Shown piece by piece: positions 8,061 to 17,353 of a stretch of 64,000 bases of DNA. Source of the DNA: Sphingomonas jinjuensis (GTDB lineage Bacteria; Pseudomonadota; Alphaproteobacteria; Sphingomonadales; Sphingomonadaceae); contig NZ_JACIEV010000007.1 of NCBI RefSeq assembly GCF_014197105.1, positions 124,001-188,000 of the forward strand. The letters run 5' to 3'. Both the position numbers and the translations under genes were made by a program. A model generated the notes under the pieces. That model ran no database searches, was not told where the DNA came from, and saw only the letters and a program-made list of their open reading frames with translations. How positions within the stretch are numbered: position 1 is the first letter of the stretch; each line of letters opens with the position of its first letter.

Positions 8061-9255
8061 GGCAGAGGGTGTATGGAATTCGCAACGCCCACGGGCGCTT
8101 GGCCGTTGGGCGGCGCTGGTCGGCGCGGGGCTGTTGTCCGCCTGCTCGACCGTGGTGCCGCGCGGTAGCGAGCCGCCGCCGAGCGCGCCGCCGCCGCCCA
8201 AATCTCCGGTCGCGAACGACACGGTTCAGGCGGGGCTGCCCAACGACGTGCAGCGGCACCGCATCGCGCTGCTGGTGCCGCTGTCGGGTGCGAACGCCGG
8301 GGTCGGGCGGTCGATCGCCAATGCGACGCAGCTGGCGGTGCTCGATACCGGCACCGACAAGCTGCGCATCACCAACTACGACACCGCGACCGGCGCCGCG
8401 GCGGCGGCGAGCCGGGCGATCGCGGAGGGCGCCCAGCTGATCCTGGGACCGTTGCTGGCCGATGACGTGCGGGCGGTGACGCCGATCGCGCGGGCGGCGG
8501 GGGTGCCGGTGATCGGTTTCTCCAACGATGCTGGCGCTGCGGGGCAGGGCGCGTATCTGATGGGCTATGCGCCGGCGCAGTCGATCGAGCGCGTCGTCGC
8601 CTATGCCAAGAGCCGGGGCGTCAACAGCTTTGCCGGGCTGGTGCCCAATGGGCTGTACGGCGAGCGGTCGTCGACCGCCTTCCTGCGCGCGGTCGAGGGC
8701 GCGGGCGGACAGGTCGTCTCGCTGCAGACCTATCCGCGCCAGGCCGGCGGTATCGGCGCGGCGGTGACACGTTTGAATGCCAAGGCGCCGTTCGACGCGG
8801 TGCTGGTGGCCGATGGCGGCGCGGCGGCGGCGGCGGCGGCGCCGCTGGTCAAGCGCGCGAGCCCGCAGACGCATCTGCTGGGCACCGAGCTGTGGAATAG
8901 CGAGACGGGCATCGCCGCTCGGCCGCCGTTGCAGGGGGCCTGGTTCGCGAGCGTCGGCAACGGGCTGTATCGGCAATATGCCGCCAAATATCGCGCCCGC
9001 TTCGCCGCGGCGCCGTATCGCCTGTCGAGCATGGGCTATGACGCGGTGCTGCTGACGGTGCGGATCGCGCGCGACTGGCCGATGAACCAGCGCTTCCCCG
9101 AGAACCGGTTGCGCGATTCGGATGGCTTTGCGGGCATCGACGGGGCGTTCCGCTTCGGCCGCGACGGCGTCGCCGAGCGCGCGCTGGAAGTGCAGGAGAT
9201 CCGCGGCGGCACGACGGTGACGGTGTCGCCGGCGCCGGCGAGCTTCGGGAAGTAG
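8059..9255 (+). CDS. LppC/LpoA-like penicillin-binding protein activator lipoprotein
   Basis: The 398-residue product has a lipoprotein signal with lipobox GLLSACS (C29), then a proline-rich linker (PPPSAPPPPK) and a periplasmic-binding-protein type I fold (HRIALLVPLSGANAGVGRSI). This matches the LppC/LpoA family, outer-membrane lipoproteins that activate PBP1A-type peptidoglycan synthases. Activator function is inferred from the family. A divergent partner of rsmI and yraN is typical for alphaproteobacteria. Its ATG overlaps that of rsmI, so its promoter must lie inside rsmI or the transcript must be nearly leaderless. Confidence 0.85.
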   Translation: MAEGVWNSQRPRALGRWAALVGAGLLSACSTVVPRGSEPPPSAPPPPKSPVANDTVQAGLPNDVQRHRIALLVPLSGANAGVGRSIANATQLAVLDTGTDKLRITNYDTATGAAAAASRAIAEGAQLILGPLLADDVRAVTPIARAAGVPVIGFSNDAGAAGQGAYLMGYAPAQSIERVVAYAKSRGVNSFAGLVPNGLYGERSSTAFLRAVEGAGGQVVSLQTYPRQAGGIGAAVTRLNAKAPFDAVLVADGGAAAAAAAPLVKRASPQTHLLGTELWNSETGIAARPPLQGAWFASVGNGLYRQYAAKYRARFAAAPYRLSSMGYDAVLLTVRIARDWPMNQRFPENRLRDSDGFAGIDGAFRFGRDGVAERALEVQEIRGGTTVTVSPAPASFGK

Positions 9256-9265
9256 CTCAGGGGTC

Positions 9266-9363
9266 CCTGCCCTCACCCTTCCCACGCCGCTGCGCCGCGC
9301 GGGCCCCTTCCCTCGCCCGGCGGGAGAGGGAACAGCCGGCGGAGCCGGCAAGGGTGAGGGCAG
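9266..9363. repeat. Type D inverted repeat between convergent genes
   Basis: The arms CTGCCCTCACCCTTCCC and AGGGTGAGGGCAG enclose inner hairpins such as CCCTCGCCCGGCGGGAGAGG and GCCGGCGGAGCCGGC. It occupies almost the whole gap between the converging lppC and hemW stops, so it may act as a shared transcription end. Confidence 0.82.
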
Positions 9364-9365
9364 CG

Positions 9366-10520
9366 TTAAGCGTCCGTCACGATGTCACGCAGGATGCCCT
9401 CCAACACCGGCGCGCCGGCTTCGGTGACGCGGAGCCGGTCGCCGTCGCGCACGATCAGGCCGTGGCGCGACAGGCGATCGACGGCGGCGTGATCAACCGG
9501 CGCCTCGCCACCCGCCAGCGCGGCGACACGGGGCAGGTCGATTCCCTCCGTCAGGCGAAGGCCCATCACCAGCGCTTCGGTCGCGCGTTCGTGGGGGGTG
9601 AGGGCGTCCTCGCTCTCGATGCCGTGGCCGCTGCGCGCCACCGCCGCTAGCCAATTCTCCGGTTTCTTGCGGCGGACGGTGGCGAGGCCGTCGCGGCGGC
9701 CGTGCGCGCCGGGGCCGATGCCGGCATAGTCGCCGTAGCGCCAATAGGTCAGGTTGTGGCGGCTCTCCGCGCCCGCCCTTGCGTGATTCGAGGTTTCGTA
9801 GGCCGGAAGGCCAGCCGCTGCGGTGATCGCCCGGGTCGTTTCGAACAGGTCGGCGGCGGTGTCGGCGTTGGGGATCGTCAGCCGGCCCTTCGCGGCTTCG
9901 GTGGCGAAGCGGGTGCCGGGCTCGATCGTGAGCTGATAGAGCGACAGATGCTCGGTGCCGAGCGCGATGGCGCGGGCGAGTTCGGATTCCCAATCGGACT
10001 GCGGCTGGCCCGGTCGGGCGTAGATCAGGTCGATGCTGGTGCGTTCGAACACGCTCTGCGCGACGCCAAGCGCGGCCAGCCCCTCGTCCACGTCATGCGC
10101 GCGGCCGAGGAAGCGGAGCGCGTCGTCGTCGAGCGCCTGAAGCCCGAGCGAGGCGCGGTTGACCCCGGCGGCGGCGAGATCGGCGAAGCGAGCCGCCTCG
10201 ACCGACGAGGGGTTCGCCTCCAGCGTGATCTCGATATCGGGCGCGAACGACCAGTGGCAGGCGGCGGCGTCGAGGATCGCGGCGACGGTTGCCGGCGGCA
10301 TCAGCGAGGGCGTGCCGCCGCCGAAGAAGATCGAGCCGAGCGTGCGGCCGGGCAGCATCGCCGCTTCGTGCGCCAGATCGGCGAGCAGCGCGTCGCGCCA
10401 CGCGGCTTGGTCGACCTGCTCGCGGACGTGGCTGTTGAAATCGCAATAGGGGCATTTCGACACGCAAAACGGCCAGTGGACATAGAGCGCGAACGGCGTT
10501 TTTATAACATTCATCATCAT
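9366..10520 (-). CDS. hemW: HemW, radical SAM heme chaperone
   Basis: The 384-residue radical SAM protein has the iron-sulfur cluster motif CVSKCPYC (C19, C23, C26) after YVHWPF, and FFGGGTPSLM as the SAM-binding glycine motif. The family resembles coproporphyrinogen dehydrogenase HemN, but HemW binds and delivers heme to respiratory enzymes. The C-terminal HemN-like region is present (HERATEALVMGLRLTEGID). Three tandem ATG codons begin the frame. The third (10514) has the best-spaced purine run upstream, so the true start may be a few codons in. Its start lies 17 bp from the divergent CAP gene. Confidence 0.93.
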   Translation of the reverse strand: MMMNVIKTPFALYVHWPFCVSKCPYCDFNSHVREQVDQAAWRDALLADLAHEAAMLPGRTLGSIFFGGGTPSLMPPATVAAILDAAACHWSFAPDIEITLEANPSSVEAARFADLAAAGVNRASLGLQALDDDALRFLGRAHDVDEGLAALGVAQSVFERTSIDLIYARPGQPQSDWESELARAIALGTEHLSLYQLTIEPGTRFATEAAKGRLTIPNADTAADLFETTRAITAAAGLPAYETSNHARAGAESRHNLTYWRYGDYAGIGPGAHGRRDGLATVRRKKPENWLAAVARSGHGIESEDALTPHERATEALVMGLRLTEGIDLPRVAALAGGEAPVDHAAVDRLSRHGLIVRDGDRLRVTEAGAPVLEGILRDIVTDA

Positions 10521-10537
10521 TCCGTATCCGGACGATC

Positions 10538-11107
10538 GTGACGCATAGCCGATTCGCGCGCCGCTGGCTCGCCCTGCTCCTGTTGCCGCCGCTGCTGTCG
10601 TTTACCGACGCGCCCTTACGCGCCGGCGATTGGCGCTATGACACCGTCGCCGCACCGCGCAACGAACGCTTGTTCCGCCAGGTGATGCTGGGCGGCCAGA
10701 ACGCGGCACGCGCGCTGGTCGGGCTGACGCCGTTGATCTGGGACGAGCGGCTGGCCGTGGCGGCGCGCAACTATGCAGCGGTGCTCGCGCGCAGCGGGCG
10801 TTTCCAGCACGCCCGCCAGCCGATGGACAACAGCCGGCAGGGCGAGAACCTGTGGATGGGAACGCGCGACGCGTATCGTTATGACGAGATGCTGGGGCAT
10901 TGGCTCGAGGAGCGTCGTGTCTACGTCAACGGGGCGGTGCCGTCGGTCAGCCGCACGGGGCATTGGGAAGACGCCGGCCATTATTCGCAGATCGTGTGGC
11001 GGGGCACGCGCAGCGTCGGCTGCGCGATGGTGGCGGGGGCGAACGACGATTACTTGGTCTGCCGCTATTCGCCGGGCGGCAACGTCTATGGCCAGGTCGC
11101 TTACTGA
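10538..11107 (+). CDS. CAP/SCP domain secreted protein
   Basis: The 189-residue protein has an N-terminal signal peptide (RRWLALLLLPPLLSF) and a single CAP (cysteine-rich secretory/allergen V5/PR-1) domain. Signature residues are GHYSQIVWRGTRSVGC and LVCRYSPGGNV, with an earlier conserved histidine in RFQHAR. The protein is expected outside the cytoplasm. CAP proteins bind lipids or act on ligands in diverse ways, and the bacterial role is not settled. The start is a GTG with weak ribosome binding sequence, 17 bp from the hemW start. Confidence 0.88.
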   Translation: MTHSRFARRWLALLLLPPLLSFTDAPLRAGDWRYDTVAAPRNERLFRQVMLGGQNAARALVGLTPLIWDERLAVAARNYAAVLARSGRFQHARQPMDNSRQGENLWMGTRDAYRYDEMLGHWLEERRVYVNGAVPSVSRTGHWEDAGHYSQIVWRGTRSVGCAMVAGANDDYLVCRYSPGGNVYGQVAY

Positions 11108-11138
11108 CGCGATGGCGCGGAGCGGCTAGGTTGGGGCG

Positions 11139-11522
11139 ATGCGGATCGGAGCGCTGAAGGTAAAGCTGCAGTTCCTGTGCGGGGACACGCTGGCATTTGG
11201 CCCGGGCAAGGCGGACCTGCTCGACGCGATTGCGGCGCAGGGATCGATTTCGGCCGCCGGCCGAACGCTTGGCATCAGCTATCGGCGATGCTGGCTGCTG
11301 GTCGACGAAATGAACCGCTGCTTTGCCGAGCCCCTGGTCGAGACGGCACCGGGCGGCGGCAATCCGCGCGGCGCGTGGCTGACGGAGACGGGCAAGGAGG
11401 TGCTGGCGGCGTACCGGGCGCTGGAGGCGGCGAGCGCCGAATTGGGGGCGCATGAGGCGTATGGGGCGATCGCGGATGCGTTGCTGACGGCGCCGCGGCC
11501 GGGGAAAGAAACCCAGACGTAG
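11139..11522 (+). CDS. ModE-like winged-helix transcriptional regulator, DNA-binding domain only
   Basis: The 127-residue protein matches the N-terminal LysR-like helix-turn-helix of molybdate regulator ModE: LLDAIAAQGSISAAGRTLGISYRRCWLLVDEMNR. It ends soon after the dimer helices and lacks the TOBE/molybdate-binding domains. Such short forms occur in bacteria without a defined ligand, so molybdate sensing cannot be assumed. No mod transport genes are visible nearby. It lies upstream of a TonB-dependent receptor on the same strand, but a GC-rich hairpin separates them. Confidence 0.85.
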   Translation: MRIGALKVKLQFLCGDTLAFGPGKADLLDAIAAQGSISAAGRTLGISYRRCWLLVDEMNRCFAEPLVETAPGGGNPRGAWLTETGKEVLAAYRALEAASAELGAHEAYGAIADALLTAPRPGKETQT

Positions 11523-11527
11523 CAGCC

Positions 11528-11554
11528 CGATCCTCCCCCCGGGGAGGAGGATCG
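11528..11554. terminator. Perfect GC-rich hairpin downstream of the ModE-like gene
   Basis: CGATCCTCC and GGAGGATCG form perfect arms around the self-complementary centre CCCCGGGG. No T-run follows, so a Rho-independent terminator is uncertain. It may instead be a remnant of the type E repeat seen at 18623, 52456 and 57744, whose ends also carry ATCCTCCCC. Confidence 0.5.
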
Positions 11555-11660
11555 CTTTGATGGTGGTACGCCAGCGAGCGGGAACTGCTTTTGCTGCCGG
11601 GTGCTATATACGGCCGGATATGGCGAGTCGGAATGCGGCTGTCGGAAAAAGGGGTTGTTG

Positions 11661-14036
11661 ATGAAGTATCTGGCGATGGCCGCCGCCGCGGCATGCGGGC
11701 TGGCGACGCCGGTGGTGGCGCAGGACAGTGCGTCACCGCGGGCCGAGGCCGACGACCGGCTCCCCGACGTACTCGTCACCGCGCGGCGGCGGGCGGAGGA
11801 TGTGCAGCGAGTGCCGGCGGCGATCGGCGTGGTCGGCGGCGTGTTGCTCGACCGCAGCTATACGGTGAACACGCAGGGGCTGACGGTGTTGATCCCGAGC
11901 CTCATTTATGCATCGGCCAACCCGCGCAACACCGCCCTCACGATCCGCGGTCTGGGATCGAGCGTGGTCGCGGTCAGCCAGGCGAACGACGGGCTGGAGC
12001 CGGGCGTCGGTTTCTACGTCGATCAGGTCTACCACGCGCGACCGGCGACCGCGGCGTTCGACTTTGCCGATGTCGAGCGGGTCGAAGAGCTGCGCGGGCC
12101 GCAGGGGACTTTGTTCGGCAAGAACACGACCGCGGGCGCGATCAACGTCACCAGCCGCCCGCCGAGCTTCACGCGCGAGGGCTTTGCCGAGCTGTCGTAC
12201 GGCGACCTCGATTTCGTCCAGGCGAAGGGATGGGTGTCGGGGCCGCTTTCCGACGACATCGCCTATCGCGTGTCGGCGGTGTCGACGCGGCGCGACGGCG
12301 TGCTGGCCAATGTACGGACCGGGCGCGCGGCGAACACGCTGGGGACGCAGGCGGTCAAGGCGCAGCTGCTGGTCAAGCCCGACGACGCGATCGAGCTGAG
12401 GCTGATCGCGGATGTCACCAATTTCCAGGCCTATTGCTGCACGCAGGTGTATCTGCGCACCGGCACCAGCCTGCGCGCGGGCTCGCGGCAGTTCGGCGGG
12501 GCGCAGGGGCTGGCGGCTCAGTTCGGCTATGCGCCGCCGTCGACCGACCCCTATGCGCGAGTGACCGATATCGACGGGCCGTTGGGCGTCGATACCAACG
12601 AGGGCGGGGCCAACGCGATCGCCGACTGGAACCTCGGCTTCGCGACGCTGACGTCGGTGACGGCCTGGCGGTTCTGGAACTGGGATGCCGAGAACGACCG
12701 GGACTATACCGGGCTGCCGATCCAGCAATCGCAGCACATCCCGTCGCGACAGGACCAGTATAGCCAGGAGCTTCGGCTGGCGTCGAACGGCGACGGCGCA
12801 CTGAGGTATGTCGTCGGGCTCTACGGTTTCCGCCAGAGGATCGTCGGGCGGCCGATCAGCATCTATGGCCCGGCGGCGGCGCGCTACCTGATCGGGACGG
12901 TGACGGGGACGACGCCGGTGCCGGCAAACCTGCTCGACGGCTATGGTCAGGACGGGCGCACCGACTTTCGCACGCGAAGCTATGCGGGGTTCGGCGAGGT
13001 CAACTGGCGGCTGCTGCCGCGGCTAACCGCGACCGGTGGCTTACGCTACACGCACGAAACCAAGCGTGGTGATTATGCGACCTACACGTTTGGTGGGCCG
13101 GCCCTGACCGGGTCGGCGGCACAGGTGACGGCGCTGCGCAACGCGCAACTGGGGGTGTTGCGCGGCCAGACGTACAGCGCGAGCGACCGCGACGGCAGCC
13201 TGTCGGGACGTGGCAATTTGGCGTGGCAGGTGAGCGATGCGGTGCTGGCCTATGCGAGCTTCGCGCGCGGGTTCAAATCGGGCGGGATCAACATGTCGGG
13301 CCTGCCGCTCGACGCCGCCAATCGTCCAGCGCTGGCGGCCGCGGTGGTGCGGCCCGAACGGAACACGACCTGGGAGACGGGGCTGAAGACCAGCCTGTTC
13401 GACCGCCGCCTAGTGGTCAACGTCGACGGCTATTGGACGAAGGTGCGCGATTTTCAGGCGACGGTCGTCGACACCGGGCCGACGCAGACGGCGGCGCTTC
13501 GCGGCTATCTGTCGAATATTCCGCGGGTCGAGGTGAGGGGCGTCGAGGCGGATGCGGCGGCGCTGGTGCTGCCGGGCCTGACGCTGCGCGCGGCGTTCGC
13601 CTATGCCGATGGGCGTTACGCCGATTATCCGGCGGGTCCATGCCCGATCGAGCTGCAGTCCGCGACGACGACGGCGTGCAACCTGAGCGGAAGGCGTCTG
13701 GCGTCGCTGCCGCGCCTGGCGGTGACGGCGGGGATCGATTACGCGCAGCCGATCGGAAGCGGGGCGGCGTTCGTCCATGTCGACACGGCATCGCGCAGCG
13801 GCGTCAACGGCGACCCCGGCCTGTCGCGCTTCACCTATATCCGCGGATATAATCTGACCAATGCCAACATCGGCTATCGCTTCGCCGATGGGATCGAAGT
13901 GGCGGTGTTCGCACGCAATCTGCTCGACGCGGACTATACCCAGAACGTCACGGTGCAGGCGGGCAATTCCGGGCTGGTGCTCGGCACGCCGAGCGATCCG
14001 CGAACTATTGGGATGACGTTGCGATTTGTGGGATGA
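11661..14036 (+). CDS. TonB-dependent outer membrane receptor
   Basis: The 791-residue outer-membrane protein has a clear signal peptide (MKYLAMAAAAACGLATPVVA), a plug domain starting DVLVTARRRAEDVQRVPAAI, and a 22-strand barrel region ending in an aromatic C-terminal strand (TIGMTLRFVG). The TonB-box region is close to LPDVLVTARR. Such receptors import siderophores, vitamin B12, sugars or other large substrates with energy from TonB. The substrate cannot be named from sequence. I set the start at 11661, because a longer frame from 11601 adds a cysteine-rich non-signal leader. No adjacent uptake genes hint at substrate. Confidence 0.93.
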   Translation: MKYLAMAAAAACGLATPVVAQDSASPRAEADDRLPDVLVTARRRAEDVQRVPAAIGVVGGVLLDRSYTVNTQGLTVLIPSLIYASANPRNTALTIRGLGSSVVAVSQANDGLEPGVGFYVDQVYHARPATAAFDFADVERVEELRGPQGTLFGKNTTAGAINVTSRPPSFTREGFAELSYGDLDFVQAKGWVSGPLSDDIAYRVSAVSTRRDGVLANVRTGRAANTLGTQAVKAQLLVKPDDAIELRLIADVTNFQAYCCTQVYLRTGTSLRAGSRQFGGAQGLAAQFGYAPPSTDPYARVTDIDGPLGVDTNEGGANAIADWNLGFATLTSVTAWRFWNWDAENDRDYTGLPIQQSQHIPSRQDQYSQELRLASNGDGALRYVVGLYGFRQRIVGRPISIYGPAAARYLIGTVTGTTPVPANLLDGYGQDGRTDFRTRSYAGFGEVNWRLLPRLTATGGLRYTHETKRGDYATYTFGGPALTGSAAQVTALRNAQLGVLRGQTYSASDRDGSLSGRGNLAWQVSDAVLAYASFARGFKSGGINMSGLPLDAANRPALAAAVVRPERNTTWETGLKTSLFDRRLVVNVDGYWTKVRDFQATVVDTGPTQTAALRGYLSNIPRVEVRGVEADAAALVLPGLTLRAAFAYADGRYADYPAGPCPIELQSATTTACNLSGRRLASLPRLAVTAGIDYAQPIGSGAAFVHVDTASRSGVNGDPGLSRFTYIRGYNLTNANIGYRFADGIEVAVFARNLLDADYTQNVTVQAGNSGLVLGTPSDPRTIGMTLRFVG

Positions 14037-14104
14037 CGGAGGGGTAAGCTTGACCTGGGTCGCGCCACCAACGAGGAAGCGCCGTTCCTAGGAGAGAGGG
14101 CCCG

Positions 14105-16033
14105 ATGACCGACGCGGTGTATCCAGCGCTTCCCGGCCCCGCCGGCAGTATCGACGCGGCGGAGTATGAACGGCAATATCGTGCGTCGATCGAGGACCCC
14201 GACGGGTATTGGCGCGGAGAGGCGAAGCGGCTCGACTGGATGACGCCGTTCGAGACGGTGAAGGACGTGTCGTTCGCCGCCGACGATTTCCGCATCCGCT
14301 GGTTCGACGGCGGCGCGATGAACGTGTCGGCCAACTGCCTCGACCGTCACCTGGCCGAGCGCGGCGACAGCATCGCGATCATCTGGGAAGGCGACGAGCC
14401 GGGCGACGGCGCGCGCATCACCTATCGCCAGCTTCACGAGCAGGTGTGCTGCCTGGCCAACGTGCTGAAGGCACGCGGGGTCGCGAAGGGCGACCGCGTC
14501 ACGCTGTATCTGCCGATGGTGCCCGAGGCGGCGGCGGCGATGCTGGCGTGCACGCGGATCGGTGCGATCCATTCGATCGTGTTCGGCGGCTTCTCGCCCG
14601 ACAGCCTGGCGGGACGGATCGAGGACTGCGGATCGAAGCTGGTCATCACCGCCGACGAGGGCTGTCGCGGTGGCAAGCGCGTGCCCCTGAAGGCCAATGT
14701 CGATGCGGCGCTGGAGAAATGCGGCGGGGTCGAGACGGTGCTGGTGCTGAAGCGTACCGGCGCCGACGTGCCGATGACCGAGGGCCGCGACCTGTGGCTG
14801 GATGCGGAGATGGCGAACGCCTCGCCCGAATGCGCGCCCGAGCCGATGGCGGCGGAGGATCCGCTGTTCATCCTCTACACCTCGGGCTCGACGGGGAAGC
14901 CCAAGGGCGTGCTGCACACCACGGCGGGCTATCTGCTGTGGGTGACCAAGACGTTCCGCGACGTGTTCGACTATCGCGAGGGCGAGATATTCTGGTGTAC
15001 CGCCGATATCGGCTGGGTCACGGGGCACAGCTATGTCGTCTATGGCCCGCTGGCGAACGGCGCGACGACGGTGATGTTCGACGGCGTGCCCAACCATCCC
15101 GACCACGGGCGATTGTGGGAGACGGTCGATCGGCTGGGGGTGAACATCCTCTACACCGCGCCGACCGCGATCCGCTCGCTGATGCGCGAGGGCGATGCCC
15201 ATGTCACCAAGTACAACCGCCGGTCGCTGCGGCTGCTGGGCACGGTGGGCGAGCCGATCAATCCCGAGGCGTGGGAATGGTATTACCGCGTCGTCGGCGA
15301 TCGGCGCTGCCCGGTGGTCGACACCTGGTGGCAGACCGAGACGGGCGGTATCCTGATCGCGCCGCTGCCGCATGCGACCGACCTGAAGCCGGGATCGGCG
15401 ACCAAGCCGCTGCCGGGCGTTTGCTGCGAGATCGTCGATGCGGAAGGCCAACCGCTCGACGGCGCGACCGAGGGCAATCTGTGCCTGACCGACAGCTGGC
15501 CCGGGCAGATGCGCACGGTGTGGGGCGATCACGAGCGCTTCATCCAGACCTATTTCACGACCTATCCGGGGAAGTATTTCACCGGCGATGGCTGCCGCCG
15601 CGATGGCGACGGCTATTACTGGATCACGGGCCGCGTCGACGACGTCATCAACGTGTCGGGGCACCGGATGGGCACCGCCGAGGTGGAAAGCGCGCTAGTC
15701 GCCCACGCCAAGGTCGCGGAAGCCGCGGTGGTCGGCATGCCGCACGAGGTGAAGGGGCAGGGCATCTACGCCTATGTCACGCTGAACGCGGGCGAGGAGC
15801 CGTCGGACGATCTGACCGCGGAGCTGCGGCAATGGGTACGGCGCGAGATCGGGCCGATCGCGTCGCCCGATGCTGTCCAGTTCGCGCCGGGACTGCCCAA
15901 GACGCGGTCGGGCAAGATCATGCGGCGGATTTTGCGCAAGATTGCCGAGGGCGACGTGTCGAACCTGGGGGATACGTCGACGCTGGCCGATCCGGGGGTG
16001 GTCGAGCAGCTGGTGGCGGGGCGGGTGGGGTAG
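14105..16033 (+). CDS. acs: Acetyl-CoA synthetase
   Basis: The 642-residue AMP-forming ligase activates acetate to acetyl-CoA through acetyl-AMP. ATP-binding motif [11 protein letters not shown] lies at about 258-268, and WWQTETGG is the substrate-pocket and adenine motif. [18 protein letters not shown] forms the hinge. The catalytic lysine in [11 protein letters not shown] (about K604) is the residue that protein acetyltransferases modify in this family. Length matches Acs (about 650). It appears monocistronic, with a purine-rich ribosome binding site (AGGAGAGAGG) before the ATG. Confidence 0.96.
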   Translation: MTDAVYPALPGPAGSIDAAEYERQYRASIEDPDGYWRGEAKRLDWMTPFETVKDVSFAADDFRIRWFDGGAMNVSANCLDRHLAERGDSIAIIWEGDEPGDGARITYRQLHEQVCCLANVLKARGVAKGDRVTLYLPMVPEAAAAMLACTRIGAIHSIVFGGFSPDSLAGRIEDCGSKLVITADEGCRGGKRVPLKANVDAALEKCGGVETVLVLKRTGADVPMTEGRDLWLDAEMANASPECAPEPMAAEDPLFILYTSGSTGKPKGVLHTTAGYLLWVTKTFRDVFDYREGEIFWCTADIGWVTGHSYVVYGPLANGATTVMFDGVPNHPDHGRLWETVDRLGVNILYTAPTAIRSLMREGDAHVTKYNRRSLRLLGTVGEPINPEAWEWYYRVVGDRRCPVVDTWWQTETGGILIAPLPHATDLKPGSATKPLPGVCCEIVDAEGQPLDGATEGNLCLTDSWPGQMRTVWGDHERFIQTYFTTYPGKYFTGDGCRRDGDGYYWITGRVDDVINVSGHRMGTAEVESALVAHAKVAEAAVVGMPHEVKGQGIYAYVTLNAGEEPSDDLTAELRQWVRREIGPIASPDAVQFAPGLPKTRSGKIMRRILRKIAEGDVSNLGDTSTLADPGVVEQLVAGRVG

Positions 16034-16042
16034 AGGCTCGCT

Positions 16043-16139
16043 GTCCTCACCCTTCGCTGCCTTCGGCAGCATTTTCCCTCTCCCAACGGGAGAGGAAAGC
16101 GGCCCGCTCGGCACAGCCGAGTGGGAAGGGTGAGGTCAG
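16043..16139. repeat. Type D inverted repeat between convergent genes
   Basis: The arms TCCTCACCCTTC and GAAGGGTGAGG enclose CTGCCTTCGGCAG and CTCTCCCAACGGGAGAG hairpins. It lies between the acs stop and the stop of the convergent oxygenase gene, in the same setting as the copies at 9266 and 32551. Confidence 0.82.
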
Positions 16140-16148
16140 GGTAGCCGG

Positions 16149-16727
16149 TCAGCGGTAGTTGAAACTCACGCTGATCCGCTCGCCCTTGGCGCCGTTGGGC
16201 ACCACTTCGTGGCGCAGCCAGCTTTCCCACAGGAAGACGCTGCCCGGCTGCGGCTCGGCATAGACGAAGGTGCCGTCGCGGCGCGGGGCGGCCATCATCA
16301 TCGGCAGGCGGGGGTCTTCCAGCTTGAGCGCGCCGGCGCCGGGCGGGATCGCGACATAGACGGTGCCCGACACTACCGAATGCGGGTGGATGTGACCGGA
16401 ATGGGCACCGCCGGGCTTCAAGACGTTGACCCACAGGCTGTCGAGCTTGAGCTTCGCATCGAGCTCGAACCCCGCTTCCCTCGCAAACGCCGCGACGTGG
16501 CGATCGAGGCGGCGCTTCAGATCGGCGAAGACCGGATCGCGCTGCGGCAGGTCGTTGAGCGAGGCGTAGCTGGTGTAGCCGCGATAGCCGTGCGCCTTCG
16601 ACCAGCGCTTGCCCGCCACGTCGTCCTCGGCCAGCGATAGAACGCTGTGCTCCAGCTCCCCGACGAAGCCTTCGTCGTCGAGCGTGCCCTCGTAGAACAG
16701 CGTCGGGAAGAGCTGGCGGACGGCCAT
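16149..16727 (-). CDS. Putative 2OG-Fe(II) oxygenase (TIGR02466-type)
   Basis: The 192-residue protein begins RQLFPTLFYEG and carries the conserved HSGHIHPHSVVSGTVYV segment with likely metal ligands, a second histidine in WLRHEVVPN and a terminal RISVSFNYR whose arginine would bind 2-oxoglutarate. This matches a family annotated as putative 2OG-Fe(II) oxygenases; substrate is unknown. Its ATG overlaps the rdgB stop by one base (ATGA-type junction), so it is the third gene of an rph-rdgB operon. Confidence 0.85.
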   Translation of the reverse strand: MAVRQLFPTLFYEGTLDDEGFVGELEHSVLSLAEDDVAGKRWSKAHGYRGYTSYASLNDLPQRDPVFADLKRRLDRHVAAFAREAGFELDAKLKLDSLWVNVLKPGGAHSGHIHPHSVVSGTVYVAIPPGAGALKLEDPRLPMMMAAPRRDGTFVYAEPQPGSVFLWESWLRHEVVPNGAKGERISVSFNYR

Positions 16728-17353
16728 CAGAGGACGGCGGCGACCAGCTGGCGGAAGGCGTCGGCGCGGTGGCTGATCGCGTGCTTGCGGGCCGGGTCCA
16801 TCTCGCCGAACGTCTCGGTCTCGCCATCGGGCAGGAACATGGCGTCGTAGCCGAAGCCCTTGTCCCCGCGCGGCGGCCAGACAAGCGTGCCGTCGACCCG
16901 GCCCTCGAACCATTCGATATGGCCGTCGGGCCAGGCGAGCGCGAGCGCACATACGAAATGCGCAGTGCGGCCGGCGCCGGGCGTTTCCTGCAGCTTCGTT
17001 TCGACCAGCTGCATCGCGGCGGCGAAGTCCTTCGACGCGCCGGCCCAGCGCGCCGAGAAGATGCCGGGATCGCCGCCCAGCGCATCGACGCACATACCGC
17101 TGTCGTCGGCGAGCGAGGGTAGGCCCGACAGGTCGGCGGCCTGCATCGCCTTCAGCTCGGCATTGGCGACGAAGGTGGTGCCGGTCTCCTCGGGCTCGGG
17201 CAGGTCGAGCGCGCCCGCCGATACCGCCTCGATGCCATGGTCGCGCAGCAGTGCGTCGATCTCGCGCACCTTGCCCTGGTTGTGGCTGGCGATGACGAGC
17301 TTGCCGGGGGCGAGCTTGCGGATCGCCTGGGGCACGTCGCCCTCGCCGCTCAT
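16727..17353 (-). CDS. rdgB: dITP/XTP pyrophosphatase (RdgB/HAM1)
   Basis: The 208-residue enzyme hydrolyses dITP, XTP and other non-canonical purine triphosphates to monophosphates, keeping them out of DNA. The hallmark [16 protein letters not shown] is near the N-terminus. The catalytic [15 protein letters not shown] and GIFSARWAG motifs follow, with [10 protein letters not shown] at the end. It overlaps rph by four bases (ATGA) and the downstream oxygenase gene, indicating one transcript. Confidence 0.95.
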   Translation of the reverse strand: MSGEGDVPQAIRKLAPGKLVIASHNQGKVREIDALLRDHGIEAVSAGALDLPEPEETGTTFVANAELKAMQAADLSGLPSLADDSGMCVDALGGDPGIFSARWAGASKDFAAAMQLVETKLQETPGAGRTAHFVCALALAWPDGHIEWFEGRVDGTLVWPPRGDKGFGYDAMFLPDGETETFGEMDPARKHAISHRADAFRQLVAAVL

